Shown piece after piece: positions 17,046-26,154 of a stretch of DNA of 64,000 nt. A program made the translations under genes and the position numbers. Source of the DNA: Acidobacteriota bacterium (lineage in GTDB: Bacteria; Acidobacteriota; Blastocatellia; RBC074). Position 1 is the stretch's first letter. The number at the start of each line of letters is the position of its first letter. The stretch is from the NCBI GenBank assembly GCA_018269055.1, contig JAFDVI010000028.1, positions 150,663-214,662 on the forward strand, written 5' to 3'. The notes beneath the pieces are model-generated. The model was not told the origin of the DNA. It saw nothing but the letters and a program-made list of their open reading frames with translations, and searched no databases.

Positions 17046-18242
17046 ATGGCTGAACTCACGCAAAGCAAACAGCGGCTGGTCGCGCTGACTTCGTTTTTGA
17101 ATCTGTACGCGCTGGTCGGCATAGCCTTTTACGGCCCGCCGTTCTTTTATGATTTTTTGGTCAACCAGTTTCACTGGTCGCGCGAAGAAGTGACTTCGGG
17201 AAACACCTTTGGGAAAACCCTTGTACTGCCGCTGTTCGGATTTGCCGCCGGATGGATCATTGACCGTTTCGGCCTGAAGCGGTTGATGATCGTAGGGATT
17301 TTGTTCGGCGCGATTTCGATCATTGGATTGGGACAGGTCAACACGCTGCCGCTGTTTTACACCTGCTTCATTTTCAACGCGCTTGGGTACGTTTGCGCCG
17401 GGCCGCTGCCGAACCAGGTGTTGCTGTCGCGTTGGTTCAAAGAATCGCGCGGCAAGGCGATGGGCTTTGCATACCTGGGCATAGGGCTTGGCGGAGCAAT
17501 CACGGTCAAAATGGCTGCGTGGTTGACAGGCAAATTCGGCTGGCAAACTTCGCTGTTGTGTTTGGGCGTGTTGATGGCGATTGTCGCGTTGCCGCTGACG
17601 CTGATGGTCAATGACAAATCGGAAGAATTCGGCGAACAAAGCAAAGCGCCAGTGATTCCACTGGGCGAAATTTTGCGCAGCCCGTCGTTTTACCTGCTGG
17701 CGATTGGGAGTTTATGTTCCATCGGTGCGGTCGGCGCGACGAATCAACATTTGAAATTGTACCTGGCGCGCGACAATGGCTTTTCTCAAGACGCGGCGGC
17801 GAACGTCATTGCGTTGGTGTTGTTCACCAGCAATGTAGGCCGAATTTTAATGGGTTGGCTGGCGGATCGCTTTCCCAAAAAATACGTGATGATTTTGATT
17901 TACCTGCTGGTCGCATGCGGCATTCCGTTGTTGTTTTTTATCAAAGCTCCCGGCGCAATTTACCTGTTCGCCATTGTGTTCGGCATCGGCATGGGCGGCG
18001 ATTACATGATCATTCCGCTGATGGCTGCGGAACTCTTTGGTCTTCGCGTGATGGGGCGCGTAATGGGTTTGATCATCATTGTGGACGGGCTATCCGAAGC
18101 CTGGGTTCCGAAATTGGTTGGCAGATTGCGCGATCAAAATTCGACTTATACCAAAGGCTTTGCGCTGATGATTGGCTTGGCGCTGTTTGGCGCGCTGGCT
18201 ATTTCCTTGTTGCCCAGAAAACCCAAACACGCAGATGCTTGA
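17046..18242 (+). CDS. MFS transporter (oxalate/formate antiporter-like group)
   Basis: From ATG 17046, with AAGGAAA seven bases upstream, the protein has 398 residues and about 12 hydrophobic segments in two halves. The loop between segments 2 and 3 reads AGWIIDRFGLKR, matching the MFS G-x3-D-R-x-G-x-R/K pattern, and the equivalent loop of the second half is GWLADRFPKK. The layout resembles monocarboxylate or organic-anion carriers. Its stop overlaps the start of the GNAT gene by 8 bp, and two more enzymes follow tightly, so it is probably the uptake step of that operon. A carboxylate or sugar acid is a guess consistent with the DHDPS-like aldolase. Confidence 0.88.
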   Translation: MAELTQSKQRLVALTSFLNLYALVGIAFYGPPFFYDFLVNQFHWSREEVTSGNTFGKTLVLPLFGFAAGWIIDRFGLKRLMIVGILFGAISIIGLGQVNTLPLFYTCFIFNALGYVCAGPLPNQVLLSRWFKESRGKAMGFAYLGIGLGGAITVKMAAWLTGKFGWQTSLLCLGVLMAIVALPLTLMVNDKSEEFGEQSKAPVIPLGEILRSPSFYLLAIGSLCSIGAVGATNQHLKLYLARDNGFSQDAAANVIALVLFTSNVGRILMGWLADRFPKKYVMILIYLLVACGIPLLFFIKAPGAIYLFAIVFGIGMGGDYMIIPLMAAELFGLRVMGRVMGLIIIVDGLSEAWVPKLVGRLRDQNSTYTKGFALMIGLALFGALAISLLPRKPKHADA

Positions 18243-19092
18243 CGATGCAATCCAGCTTCGAGCTATGACCTCCGCCGATATTCCGGTGGGCTTAAGTTTG
18301 TGCCGAATCGCTCGATGGAATCAGGTCGAACGCGATTGGGAATTGTTTCTGCGACTTACTCCCGGCGATTGTCGTGTTGCTGTCAAAGCCGGGCAAGTCG
18401 TTGGCACAGTGACGACGGTCAGTTATCAAAACGTTTTCAGTTGGATCGGCATGGTGTTGGTTGACCCGGCAGAGCGGCGGCAGGGAATCGGCACGAAACT
18501 GCTGAACGAAGCTTTGAATGTGTTGAAAGATCAACCGCTGATTGGCTTGGACGCTACGCCCGCTGGCCGCGAAGTGTATTTGAAGCTGGGCTTTGTGGAT
18601 GAATGCCGATTGAGCCGAATGGAAGCTGTTGTTTCCGGTTTTTCGCAGGACGAAAATAACCCGGCGAGGCGAATGGCCGAAGCGGATTTGCCGAAGGTGT
18701 TTGCGCTGGACAAAAACGTGTTTGGCGCCGACCGTAGCCTATTGCTGCAACGGATGTTTGCTGGAGCGCGGGAATTGGCCTGGGTTTTGCTGAGGGAACA
18801 AAGGATTATTGGTTTTACGTTCGGCAGACACGGATTCAATTTTGAGCAGCTTGGGCCAATCGTTGCGGAAAATGTTCAAACGGCGACGCATTTGGTTATG
18901 ACTTGTTTGGCGGAACAGTCTGGAAAGCGATTTCTTGTTGATGCCGCACATCACGACGCAGAGTGGTTGCGATGGCTGGAATCTGTAGGCTTCAAAGAGC
19001 AGCGGCCTTTCGTTCGGATGTTTCGCGGTGAGGGCCGCAGGCCAGGATTGCCCGAAAAGCAGTTTGCGATTTTGGGGCCTGAATTTGGCTAA
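18235..19092 (+). CDS. GNAT family protein with C-terminal acetyltransferase-18-like domain
   Basis: This 285-residue protein starts at ATG 18235 inside the end of the MFS gene. Its N-terminal half is a GNAT fold: the acetyl-CoA loop is VDPAERRQGIGTKLL (V/I-x4-R-x-x-G-x-G pattern), preceded by the strand SWIGMVLV. The second half (from about residue 150, MAEADLPKVFALDKNVFGAD) resembles the Acetyltransf_18 domain that follows GNAT in YitI-like proteins. The acceptor is unknown. Its place between a carrier and two catabolic-looking enzymes suggests it acts on a small amine or amino sugar in the same pathway, or detoxifies an intermediate. Confidence 0.82.
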   Translation: MLDDAIQLRAMTSADIPVGLSLCRIARWNQVERDWELFLRLTPGDCRVAVKAGQVVGTVTTVSYQNVFSWIGMVLVDPAERRQGIGTKLLNEALNVLKDQPLIGLDATPAGREVYLKLGFVDECRLSRMEAVVSGFSQDENNPARRMAEADLPKVFALDKNVFGADRSLLLQRMFAGARELAWVLLREQRIIGFTFGRHGFNFEQLGPIVAENVQTATHLVMTCLAEQSGKRFLVDAAHHDAEWLRWLESVGFKEQRPFVRMFRGEGRRPGLPEKQFAILGPEFG

Positions 19093-19094
19093 CA

Positions 19095-20117
19095 ATGCTG
19101 ATCGAAACCGAGGAACAATTGGAAGCGCAATTGGCTAAGCCCAACGAGCGCGACGTGGCGTTGATGCAGCGGCTCACAGGCAATGTGATGGTGCTGGGCG
19201 CGGGCGGCAAAATGGGTCCATCGCTGGCGAAACGCTGCAAACAAGCTATCGAAATTGCAGGCGCGGCGAAGCGTGTGATTGCAGTTTCACGCTTTTCTTC
19301 CGCTGACGCGCAAGCTGAGTTGGAAGCAGCGGGCGTTGAAACCATCTCCTGTGACCTGCTCGACCGCGACGAAGTTGACCGGCTGCCTGATTGCGAAAAC
19401 GTTTTGTATCTGGCAGGCAGAAAATTCGGATCGGCGGATCGAAGCGATTTGACCTGGGCGAGCAACACTGTGGTTCCAGCGTATGCCGCGCATCGTTACA
19501 GGGCAGCGCGCATCGTGGTGTTTTCGACCGGCAATGTGTACCCATTCGTCAATGTGGCGAGCGGAGGTTCTGTTGAAGGCGATGAACTCGCTCCACGTGG
19601 CGAATACGCGCAATCCTGTCTGGGACGCGAACGCGTCTTTGAATATTTTTCGCGTGAACACGGCACGCGCTGTTTGCTGTTCCGGCTGAATTACGCAGTG
19701 GATTTGCGCTATGGCGTGCTGGTGGACATTGCTCGCAAAGTGTTTGACGGACAACCGGTTGATCTGACGGTGTCGCATTTCAACGTGATCTGGCAAGGCG
19801 ATGCCAATTCGTATGCACTGCGAAGCCTGGAATTGTGCGAAGCGCCGCCGCGCATTTTGAACGTGACTGGCGGCGAAATTGTCTCTGTGCAGGAAGCCGC
19901 AGATTTCTTCGCACGGCGATTCCGATGTAAAGCCGGATTCAAAGGCGAATCCTCGGGCGTGGCGTTGCTGAATAACACGACGCTTTGTCATCAGTTGCTG
20001 GGCAAGCCGGAGATGAAGCTGGAAGAGTTGATGGAGTTGGTCGCACGCTGGGTGGAACTTGGCGGCAGAAGTTTGAACAAACCGACCAAATTTGAAGTCG
20101 CCGACGGAAAATTTTGA
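19095..20117 (+). CDS. Atypical NAD-dependent epimerase/dehydratase-like protein (SDR without catalytic Lys)
   Basis: At 340 residues it has a Rossmann start at VMVLGAGGKMGPSLA (GxGGxxG-like) and extended-SDR features such as VLYLAGRKFG and VVFSTGNVYPF. At the place of the usual YxxxK pair the sequence reads EYAQSCLGRE, so Lys is replaced by Cys. The reaction may differ from a standard epimerase, or the Lys may come from elsewhere. It begins three bases after the GNAT stop, and the DHDPS-like gene follows four bases after its own stop, so it belongs to one operon with both. The substrate is probably a sugar or sugar acid. Confidence 0.8.
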   Translation: MLIETEEQLEAQLAKPNERDVALMQRLTGNVMVLGAGGKMGPSLAKRCKQAIEIAGAAKRVIAVSRFSSADAQAELEAAGVETISCDLLDRDEVDRLPDCENVLYLAGRKFGSADRSDLTWASNTVVPAYAAHRYRAARIVVFSTGNVYPFVNVASGGSVEGDELAPRGEYAQSCLGRERVFEYFSREHGTRCLLFRLNYAVDLRYGVLVDIARKVFDGQPVDLTVSHFNVIWQGDANSYALRSLELCEAPPRILNVTGGEIVSVQEAADFFARRFRCKAGFKGESSGVALLNNTTLCHQLLGKPEMKLEELMELVARWVELGGRSLNKPTKFEVADGKF

Positions 20118-20121
20118 AGCA

Positions 20122-21177
20122 ATGGGCGTTGATCCGAACATTAAACGGTTGTTGTTGGAAGGAGCCGTGATTCCTGCGCATCCGCTGGCGTTGACCGAAG
20201 GCAGAAAGCTGGATGAACGCCATCAGCGCGCATTGACGCGGTATTACTGCGATGCGGGAGCAGGCGGCATCGCCGTCGGAGTTCACACCACGCAGTTTGC
20301 CATTCGTGATCCCAAAGTCGGTTTGTTCCAGCCGGTATTGAAACTGGCGATGGAAGCATCATGCGAATGGGAACAGAGAAACGGTCGGCGAATGATCAAA
20401 ATCGCGGGAGTCTGCGGGACGACCGAACAAGCTGTCAAGGAAGCTGCGTTTGCGCGCGACGTTGGTTATGACATCGGATTGCTGAGTTTGGCTGCTCTGC
20501 GCGAAGCGACAAACGATCAGTTGATTGCTCATTGCCGCCGAGTCAGCGAAGCGATTCCACTGTTCGGATTTTACCTGCAACCGGCGGTCGGCGGGCGATT
20601 GTTGAGCTATGATTTCTGGCGCGCATTTTTTGAGATTGAAGCCATCGCGGCAGTGAAAATTGCTCCTTTCAACCGGTATCAAACGCTGGATGTCGTTCGC
20701 GCGCTGGCAGACAGCGGTCGGCAAACCGATATAGCGCTTTACACTGGCAACGATGACAACATTGTTGCCGACCTGTTGACGGAGTTTTATTTGCCTGAAG
20801 GCGCGAAGCTGCATTTTGCCGGTGGCTTGCTGGGACATTGGGCGGTTTGGACGCAACAGGCGGTTCGGTTGTTGGACGAGGTGAAGGCTTGCCGAAGGCG
20901 AAACGGCGCCGGAGCATTTGATCTGCTCGCGCGTTCGGCTGAAGTGACGGATGCCAACGCAGCACTGTTTGACGTGAAAAACAATTTTGCTGGCTGCATT
21001 GCCGGGCTGCACGAAATTTTGCGGCGGCAAGGATTGATATCCGGGCGATGGTGCATTGATCCCCATGAAGAGTTGTCGCCCGGCCAGTTGGAGGAAATTG
21101 ACCGGGTTTGCGCCGCTTATCCACAATTAAATGATGATAAGTTCGTTGCCGAAAACCTGGGTCGCTGGCTGAACTAA
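20122..21177 (+). CDS. DHDPS/N-acetylneuraminate lyase-like aldolase
   Basis: The protein has 351 residues from ATG 20122, longer than the roughly 300 of DapA. The TIM-barrel class I aldolase pattern is visible: the Schiff-base Lys in AAVKIAPFNRY, the Tyr in FGFYLQPAVGG and the Gly-rich GAGGIAVGVHTTQF near the N-terminus (the place of the usual GTTGE). Such enzymes cleave or form 2-keto acids with pyruvate or dehydrate sugar acids. It is the last gene of the run MFS, GNAT, SDR, aldolase, so a 2-keto-sugar-acid route is plausible. True lysine biosynthesis is unlikely, given the context and the divergent N-terminus. Confidence 0.85.
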   Translation: MGVDPNIKRLLLEGAVIPAHPLALTEGRKLDERHQRALTRYYCDAGAGGIAVGVHTTQFAIRDPKVGLFQPVLKLAMEASCEWEQRNGRRMIKIAGVCGTTEQAVKEAAFARDVGYDIGLLSLAALREATNDQLIAHCRRVSEAIPLFGFYLQPAVGGRLLSYDFWRAFFEIEAIAAVKIAPFNRYQTLDVVRALADSGRQTDIALYTGNDDNIVADLLTEFYLPEGAKLHFAGGLLGHWAVWTQQAVRLLDEVKACRRRNGAGAFDLLARSAEVTDANAALFDVKNNFAGCIAGLHEILRRQGLISGRWCIDPHEELSPGQLEEIDRVCAAYPQLNDDKFVAENLGRWLN

Positions 21178-21245
21178 GAAAGAACTGAAAACTCCTCGTA
21201 ACCGGTTAGAGCGAATCCAAGTCTATCTTGGTGAGGATAGTCAAA

Positions 21246-22889
21246 ATGAAACTAAAATTTTCTGGGAAACAAATTCTTATAACCATTGCGGTATTGGCAG
21301 TGGCGGGAACGGCGGGCTGGTTTTTTTGGAGCAAACGGGAAGCCAGTGCTGAAGAATATCTGACCGCCAAAATTGAGCGAGGGGATCTTCGTAATAGTGT
21401 GTTTGCCACCGGCACGCTGCAAGCCGTAACCACGGTTCAGGTGGGCAGTCAAGTGTCAGGAACCATTGCGTCTTTATCGGCGGATTTCAACACCAAAGTT
21501 CATAGAGGGCAGGTTGTAGCGCAGCTTGATCCTTCGATCTTGCAGGCACAGGTTTCTTCAGCCCGCGCCAATCTGGAACAGGCGAAGGCGAGCGCCGCAG
21601 ATGCGCAGGCGAAATTATTGGCCGCGAAAGCGAACGTTCAAAACCTGCAGGCAGGCGTGTCGAGCGCAAATGCCAATTTGTCGGCGCTAAAAGCTCAAAT
21701 GGATGATGCTGCCAGTTTGTTGAAACGGCAAAAAGCGTTGGCGGACGCAGGCATTGCGGCGGAACGTGATTTGGAATCGGCGCGGACGACTTATAACGCG
21801 GCAGAGGCCCGATATAAACAAGCCGTGGCGCAATTGGAACAGGCGCGCTCCAGCGAACAATCTTCTGCCACTGCGGGGGTGGCTCAGGCGGAAGCGCAGG
21901 TCAAACAAACCCAGGCGCAGGTCAAACAAACGGAAGCTTCGTTGAAATTGGCTGAGGTGAATTTGAGTCATACGACCATTGTTTCGCCGATTGATGGTGT
22001 GGTTGTGTCGCGCAACGTGGACGTGGGGCAAACGGTCGCTGCCAGTTTTTCAGCGCCGGTGTTGTTTACCATCGCCAACGACCTGACGCAGATGCAGGTC
22101 ATTGCCAACATTGACCAGGCGGACATTGGCTCAATCAATCAGGAAAACAAAGTGACATTCACGGTGGATGCTTACACCGGACGCCGGTTTGAAGGCGAGA
22201 TCAAGGAAATCCGCCTCAGTCCGCAGAACGTTCAGAACGTTGTTACTTATAACGTCGTCATCAACGTGCAGAACCCGGATCAGAAGTTGTTGCCCGGAAT
22301 GACTGCAAACCTGACCTTTGCCGTGGCCGAGCGCAAAGCAGTGCTCAAGGTGCCAAATGCTGCGCTTCGGTTTTCTCCGAAGGATATGACTCCGGATAAG
22401 ATTCGAGAGATCATGCGTAGCCAGCGTGGCGGCGGCCAAGGTGGCGAACAGCAAGCTCAATCATCTGAAGGCGCTCAGCAAGGAGCACAAGCTGGTCAAG
22501 CTGATGGCAGCGGCAACAGGCAGGGACGACGTGCTCAACAAGGGCAAGGAGGGCAGGAAGGTCAACAGGGTCAGCGCAGTCAGCAGGGACAGGCAGGAGA
22601 AAATGGCGGTGGTCGTCGTACAGGCGGTGGATCGGGTGTTCCAGGCGAAGGGCAATGGCGTTTGGTGTGGGTGCTGGGCGCCGATAACAAACCACAACCG
22701 CGCAGAGTCAAACTTGGCATTACCGATGGCACCGCCACCGAAGTAATGGATGGGAATCTGCAGGAAGGAGAGACCATCATTGTCGGGCAGAAAATCTCTG
22801 GCAATGGCGCAACGACAACCAGCACGCGTCCGCCGGGATTTGGTGGCGCTCCGTTCGGCGGTGGACCTGCCGGTGGAGGCCGCAGATAA
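21246..22889 (+). CDS. macA: MacA-type efflux periplasmic adaptor with Gln/Gly-rich insert
   Basis: From ATG 21246, with GAGGAT upstream, the protein has 547 residues. It has one N-terminal membrane anchor (ITIAVLAVAGTAGWFFW), a biotinyl-lipoyl half-motif VQVGSQVSGTIASL, a long alpha-hairpin (residues 100-240, rich in Ala, Gln and Lys) and the return strand TTIVSPIDGVVVSRNVDVGQTV. Residues about 392-466 are a low-complexity Gln/Gly/Arg run absent from E. coli MacA, followed by the last beta domain (RLVWVLGADNKPQPRRV). It would link the inner-membrane MacB complex to an outer-membrane channel; no TolC-like gene is in the window. The ATPase and permease genes follow on the same strand. Confidence 0.92.
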   Translation: MKLKFSGKQILITIAVLAVAGTAGWFFWSKREASAEEYLTAKIERGDLRNSVFATGTLQAVTTVQVGSQVSGTIASLSADFNTKVHRGQVVAQLDPSILQAQVSSARANLEQAKASAADAQAKLLAAKANVQNLQAGVSSANANLSALKAQMDDAASLLKRQKALADAGIAAERDLESARTTYNAAEARYKQAVAQLEQARSSEQSSATAGVAQAEAQVKQTQAQVKQTEASLKLAEVNLSHTTIVSPIDGVVVSRNVDVGQTVAASFSAPVLFTIANDLTQMQVIANIDQADIGSINQENKVTFTVDAYTGRRFEGEIKEIRLSPQNVQNVVTYNVVINVQNPDQKLLPGMTANLTFAVAERKAVLKVPNAALRFSPKDMTPDKIREIMRSQRGGGQGGEQQAQSSEGAQQGAQAGQADGSGNRQGRRAQQGQGGQEGQQGQRSQQGQAGENGGGRRTGGGSGVPGEGQWRLVWVLGADNKPQPRRVKLGITDGTATEVMDGNLQEGETIIVGQKISGNGATTTSTRPPGFGGAPFGGGPAGGGRR

Positions 22890-22915
22890 TCAGGCGTGGC
22901 TGATCAATTGAGAGG

Positions 22916-22955
22916 GCATAAGCGGTTAGCCTGTTATATTGCTCACCGCTTATGC
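22916..22955 (+). terminator. Hairpin between macA and the ATPase gene
   Basis: GCATAAGCGGT (22916-22926) pairs perfectly with ACCGCTTATGC (22945-22955), and TCTTT follows. It could be a partial terminator or a processing signal setting the ratio of adaptor to ATPase/permease. Confidence 0.55.
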
Positions 22956-22982
22956 TCTTTGGCATCTTATTAGAGACAAAAC

Positions 22983-23816
22983 ATGCAAGTGGCAACAGTG
23001 ACAGAACAAACGAAAAAGATTGAGGTAGGTGCGGAACCGCTGAGGACTGAAAACACAGCGCGCCCGGTCATTGAGATTGATCACCTGCACAAGGTTTACA
23101 AAACAGGCGATGTCGAAGTCCACGCATTGCGCGGCGTATCCATGACTATTCGCGAAGGCGAATTCATCGCAATTATGGGCACCTCCGGCTCCGGCAAATC
23201 TACGATGATGAATATCGTGGGCTGTTTGGATCGCCCAACACGTGGCAAATACGTCCTGGACGGACACGATGTTTCGCAGCTTTCCAAAGATCAGCGTGCG
23301 GACATTCGGAATCTGAAAATTGGGTTTGTCTTTCAGGGGTTCAATCTTCTCTCTCGAACTTCGGCCTTGGAAAACGTTGAGCTGCCAATGTTGTATGCCA
23401 ACGTTCCGACCGAAGAACGGCATAAACGCGCGCACGAAGCATTGATTTCCGTTGGATTGGCAGGGCGTGAATACAACCATCCGAATCAACTTTCCGGCGG
23501 TCAGCAACAACGCGTCGCTATCGCACGCTCACTGGTCAATCGTCCCACGTTGATTCTGGCCGATGAACCGACAGGCAATCTGGACACTCGGACTTCCATC
23601 GAAGTGATGGAAATTTTTCAACGGTTGAATCGGGAAAAAGGCATCACGATCGTGCTGGTTACGCACGAACAGGACATCGCCGAGTACACCAAGCGAGTGG
23701 TGGTGTTTCGTGATGGTAAAATCAGACGCGATTACAAGATTGACGAACCGCGCGATGCCGCCGAGGAGCTAAGACTCTTGCCACCTCCAAACGATGATGA
23801 CGATGATGAGGAGTAA
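22983..23816 (+). CDS. MacB-type ABC transporter ATP-binding protein
   Basis: The 277-residue protein has a 30-residue leader, then a LolD/MacB-class ATPase: Walker [10 protein letters not shown], the Q-loop [17 protein letters not shown], signature [15 protein letters not shown], Walker [13 protein letters not shown] and switch His in LVTHEQD. The C-terminus is an acidic tail ([11 protein letters not shown]). In E. coli MacB the ATPase is fused to the permease; here they are separate genes three bases apart. It works with the permease at 23820 and the adaptor at 21246 in export of macrolides, peptides or lipophilic substrates. Confidence 0.95.
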   Translation: MQVATVTEQTKKIEVGAEPLRTENTARPVIEIDHLHKVYKTGDVEVHALRGVSMTIREGEFIAIMGTSGSGKSTMMNIVGCLDRPTRGKYVLDGHDVSQLSKDQRADIRNLKIGFVFQGFNLLSRTSALENVELPMLYANVPTEERHKRAHEALISVGLAGREYNHPNQLSGGQQQRVAIARSLVNRPTLILADEPTGNLDTRTSIEVMEIFQRLNREKGITIVLVTHEQDIAEYTKRVVVFRDGKIRRDYKIDEPRDAAEELRLLPPPNDDDDDEE

Positions 23817-23819
23817 AAC

Positions 23820-25043
23820 ATGAATTTTCTAGTAGTTTTTCGAGTCGCTTTTCGTGCCTTGGCCCGCAACAAAATGCGCTCGGCATTGACAATGTTGGGT
23901 GTGATCATTGGCGTGGGGTCCGTGATTGCAATGGTCAGCATCGGGCAGGGAGCGCAAGCTTCGGTCCAGGAACAGATTGCCAGCGTCGGCACGAATCTAC
24001 TGTTTGTCCGCGCCGGTTCACAAAATACGGGCGGCGTTCGCAGCGGCACGGATCAAGGCGGCACCAATACTTTGACCGTCGAAGACATCGAAGCCATCAA
24101 GCGCGAGGTGCCAAGTGTGGGAATGGCCAGCCCGTCGGTGATGAACCGTTCGCAAATTGTATTCGGCAACCAAAACTGGAATACGCAAATTCAAGGCGTT
24201 AGCGAGCAATATCTGGATATTCGCAAATGGAAAATGCAGTCCGGCACCTTTTTCACGGAAGCGGACGTGCGTACGGCTGCGCGCGTTGCAGTGATTGGTG
24301 CAACGATTGCAGATAATCTTTTCCCTGGAATTGATCCGGTCGGGCAGATGATTCGCGTGCGCGAATTGCCGTTTCGTGTGGTTGGCGTGCTGGCCAGACG
24401 CGGGCAGGATCAGCAGGGACGCGACCAGGATGATCTGGTCATGGCTCCTTACACCACAGTGCAAAAGAAACTGCTGGCCATTACTTACATTCAGTTTGCC
24501 AATGTTTCGGCCATTTCGCCCGAAGCGACGAAGCTTGCCGAACAACAAATCACAGACTTGCTTCGCCAACGGCACAAGCTGGCGCCCAATCAGGAAAACG
24601 ATTTTTCGGTTCGCAATATGACGGACGTTGCAGACGCGGCGGATGAAACCAATCGAATCATGACGCTATTGCTGGGCAGCATCGCCGGAGTTTCCTTGCT
24701 CGTTGGCGGGATCGGCATTATGAACATCATGTTGGTGTCCGTCACAGAGCGCACGCGTGAAATCGGGATTCGTATGGCCATTGGCGCGCGTTCGTCCATT
24801 GTTCAAACGCAGTTTCTGATTGAATCCATCGTGCTTAGCCTGGCTGGCGGTGCGATTGGCATTGCGCTTGGCATTACAGTTTCGATTTTGATTCCTAAAA
24901 TGCTTGGCTGGCCGACGCTGATTTCAGCAACAGCGATTTTTGGCTCCGTGTTGTTTTCCGCAGCCATCGGCATCATTTTTGGATTCTTTCCGGCTCGCAA
25001 AGCCGCCGGGCTCGACCCGATTGAAGCCTTGCGTTACGAATAA
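23820..25043 (+). CDS. MacB-type ABC transporter permease
   Basis: The 407-residue protein has the FtsX/MacB layout: one N-terminal membrane segment (ALTMLGVIIGVGSVIAMVS), a large periplasmic domain (residues 50-280) and three C-terminal segments (GVSLLVGGIGIMNIMLVSV; SIVLSLAGGAIGIALGI; ATAIFGSVLFSAAIGIIFG). The coupling stretch TERTREIGIRMAIGAR is diagnostic of the family. It starts three bases after the ATPase stop. With MacA it forms a mechanotransmission-type pump; the substrate is unknown. The operon ends at a convergent TrmL gene, with an inverted repeat between them. Confidence 0.95.
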   Translation: MNFLVVFRVAFRALARNKMRSALTMLGVIIGVGSVIAMVSIGQGAQASVQEQIASVGTNLLFVRAGSQNTGGVRSGTDQGGTNTLTVEDIEAIKREVPSVGMASPSVMNRSQIVFGNQNWNTQIQGVSEQYLDIRKWKMQSGTFFTEADVRTAARVAVIGATIADNLFPGIDPVGQMIRVRELPFRVVGVLARRGQDQQGRDQDDLVMAPYTTVQKKLLAITYIQFANVSAISPEATKLAEQQITDLLRQRHKLAPNQENDFSVRNMTDVADAADETNRIMTLLLGSIAGVSLLVGGIGIMNIMLVSVTERTREIGIRMAIGARSSIVQTQFLIESIVLSLAGGAIGIALGITVSILIPKMLGWPTLISATAIFGSVLFSAAIGIIFGFFPARKAAGLDPIEALRYE

Positions 25044-25061
25044 TCCGCCAAACAAATACTG

Positions 25062-25131
25062 ACGGGATTTGCGGGGATAAACAGAAAGGAAGCCTCCTAC
25101 CGGTGCTTTCATTGTTTCCTGTAAATCCCGT
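25062..25131. repeat. Inverted repeat of the ACAGGATT type between convergent genes
   Basis: ACGGGATTTGCGGGGATAAA (from 25062) faces its imperfect inverse TTTCCTGTAAATCCCGT (to 25131), related to the element at 3340-3400. It probably serves as a bidirectional terminator between the macAB-type operon and trmL. Confidence 0.65.
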
Positions 25132-25136
25132 TTTTC

Positions 25137-25613
25137 CTATTTCCCCCCAATTTGTCGCAACGCCTCATACAAAACAATTCCCACAGATGTAGCCAGGTTC
25201 AATGACCGAATTGCCGGATTTGGCATCGGAACTTTCAGACAGTGATCCCAATTGGCGCGCAACAAATCTAACGGTAGCCCGCGCGTTTCCCGCCCGAACA
25301 CTAGGCAATCATTCGGTTGATATTGCCAATCTGTGTAAAGCCGTTCGGCTTTCGTTGTGAAGTATAGAAAACGGCAGACAGGCAACGCTTTGTAAAGTGC
25401 TTCGGTGTTGTGGTGGTAACGAATTTCCACATCGTCCCAGTAATCCAACCCCGCACGGCGAACGGCGGCTTCGTCGGTACGAAAGCCCAGTTTTCCAACC
25501 AGATGCAAAGTGGTGAACGTCGCTCCGCACAACCGAGCGATGTTTCCTGTATTCGGTGGAATTTCCGGCTCAATCAATGCAACTTGCAGATTGGAATGGT
25601 TGCTGTAATTCAT
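25137..25613 (-). CDS. trmL: tRNA (cytidine(34)-2'-O)-methyltransferase
   Basis: At 158 residues it has the length of TrmL, the smallest SPOUT methyltransferase. Visible motifs are LIEPEIPPNTGNIARLC at the N-terminus (with the N and R of motif 1), CLVFGRETRGLP (motif 2) and the knot-forming end MPNPAIRSLNLATSVGIVLYE (motif 3). It methylates the wobble ribose of tRNA-Leu using S-adenosylmethionine, in the cytosol. The start is one base beyond the stop of the DUF1648 gene upstream, so the two are translationally coupled, with no evident functional link. Confidence 0.95.
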   Translation of the reverse strand: MNYSNHSNLQVALIEPEIPPNTGNIARLCGATFTTLHLVGKLGFRTDEAAVRRAGLDYWDDVEIRYHHNTEALYKALPVCRFLYFTTKAERLYTDWQYQPNDCLVFGRETRGLPLDLLRANWDHCLKVPMPNPAIRSLNLATSVGIVLYEALRQIGGK

Positions 25614-25614
25614 T

Positions 25615-26037
25615 TCAGTATATTTTCCCGGCGATTACTATCCACACGCTGGTTCCCACCATTGCCATCACTATCAACAGCAGAACCCTTACGCCGAGGC
25701 TTTTTGCCCGTTCAAATGCGACTTCGCTCATTCGCCAAGTGATGAAAGCAAAAAGCGCCGTCAGTTCCAATATCATCAGATGTAAGGGCAGTTTCATTGC
25801 CGGAGCCATCTTGGGTGTGCCTTCCAGTCGTGTGAACAGAAACAAGTCCAGCGCCACAATCAACGACGCAATGGTTGGCAGAAGAAAAATCATCCAGCGC
25901 CCTCCCCAGTTGTCTGGTTCACCACTGATTCCAAAGTGGACCGGAATTGTTTCCGGCAAGCTGGGATAACTGCTGACGGCTACCCACCAACATAGGGCAA
26001 GAAATACAACTGACAGACAGTCGAAGAAAACGATCAT
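25615..26037 (-). CDS. DUF1648 membrane protein
   Basis: This 140-residue protein has an N-terminal membrane segment followed by SYPSLPETIPVHFGISGEPDNWGGRW, the conserved DUF1648 stretch, and three further hydrophobic segments. GGGAGG lies five bases before the ATG. DUF1648 proteins include the N-terminal half of SdpI-type immunity proteins, but the function of this short form is unknown. It is encoded directly upstream of trmL. Confidence 0.8.
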   Translation of the reverse strand: MIVFFDCLSVVFLALCWWVAVSSYPSLPETIPVHFGISGEPDNWGGRWMIFLLPTIASLIVALDLFLFTRLEGTPKMAPAMKLPLHLMILELTALFAFITWRMSEVAFERAKSLGVRVLLLIVMAMVGTSVWIVIAGKIY

Positions 26038-26154
26038 CGCGCCTCCCGAAACTTCAATGTTTTTTCAGGCACCGAGTGCTGTTTGTGTCGAGGGAAGGCC
26101 AAGCTTATTGGAGCCGCGTTTGTTGGGTCAAGATGGGCATTCTATGTAAATGCA

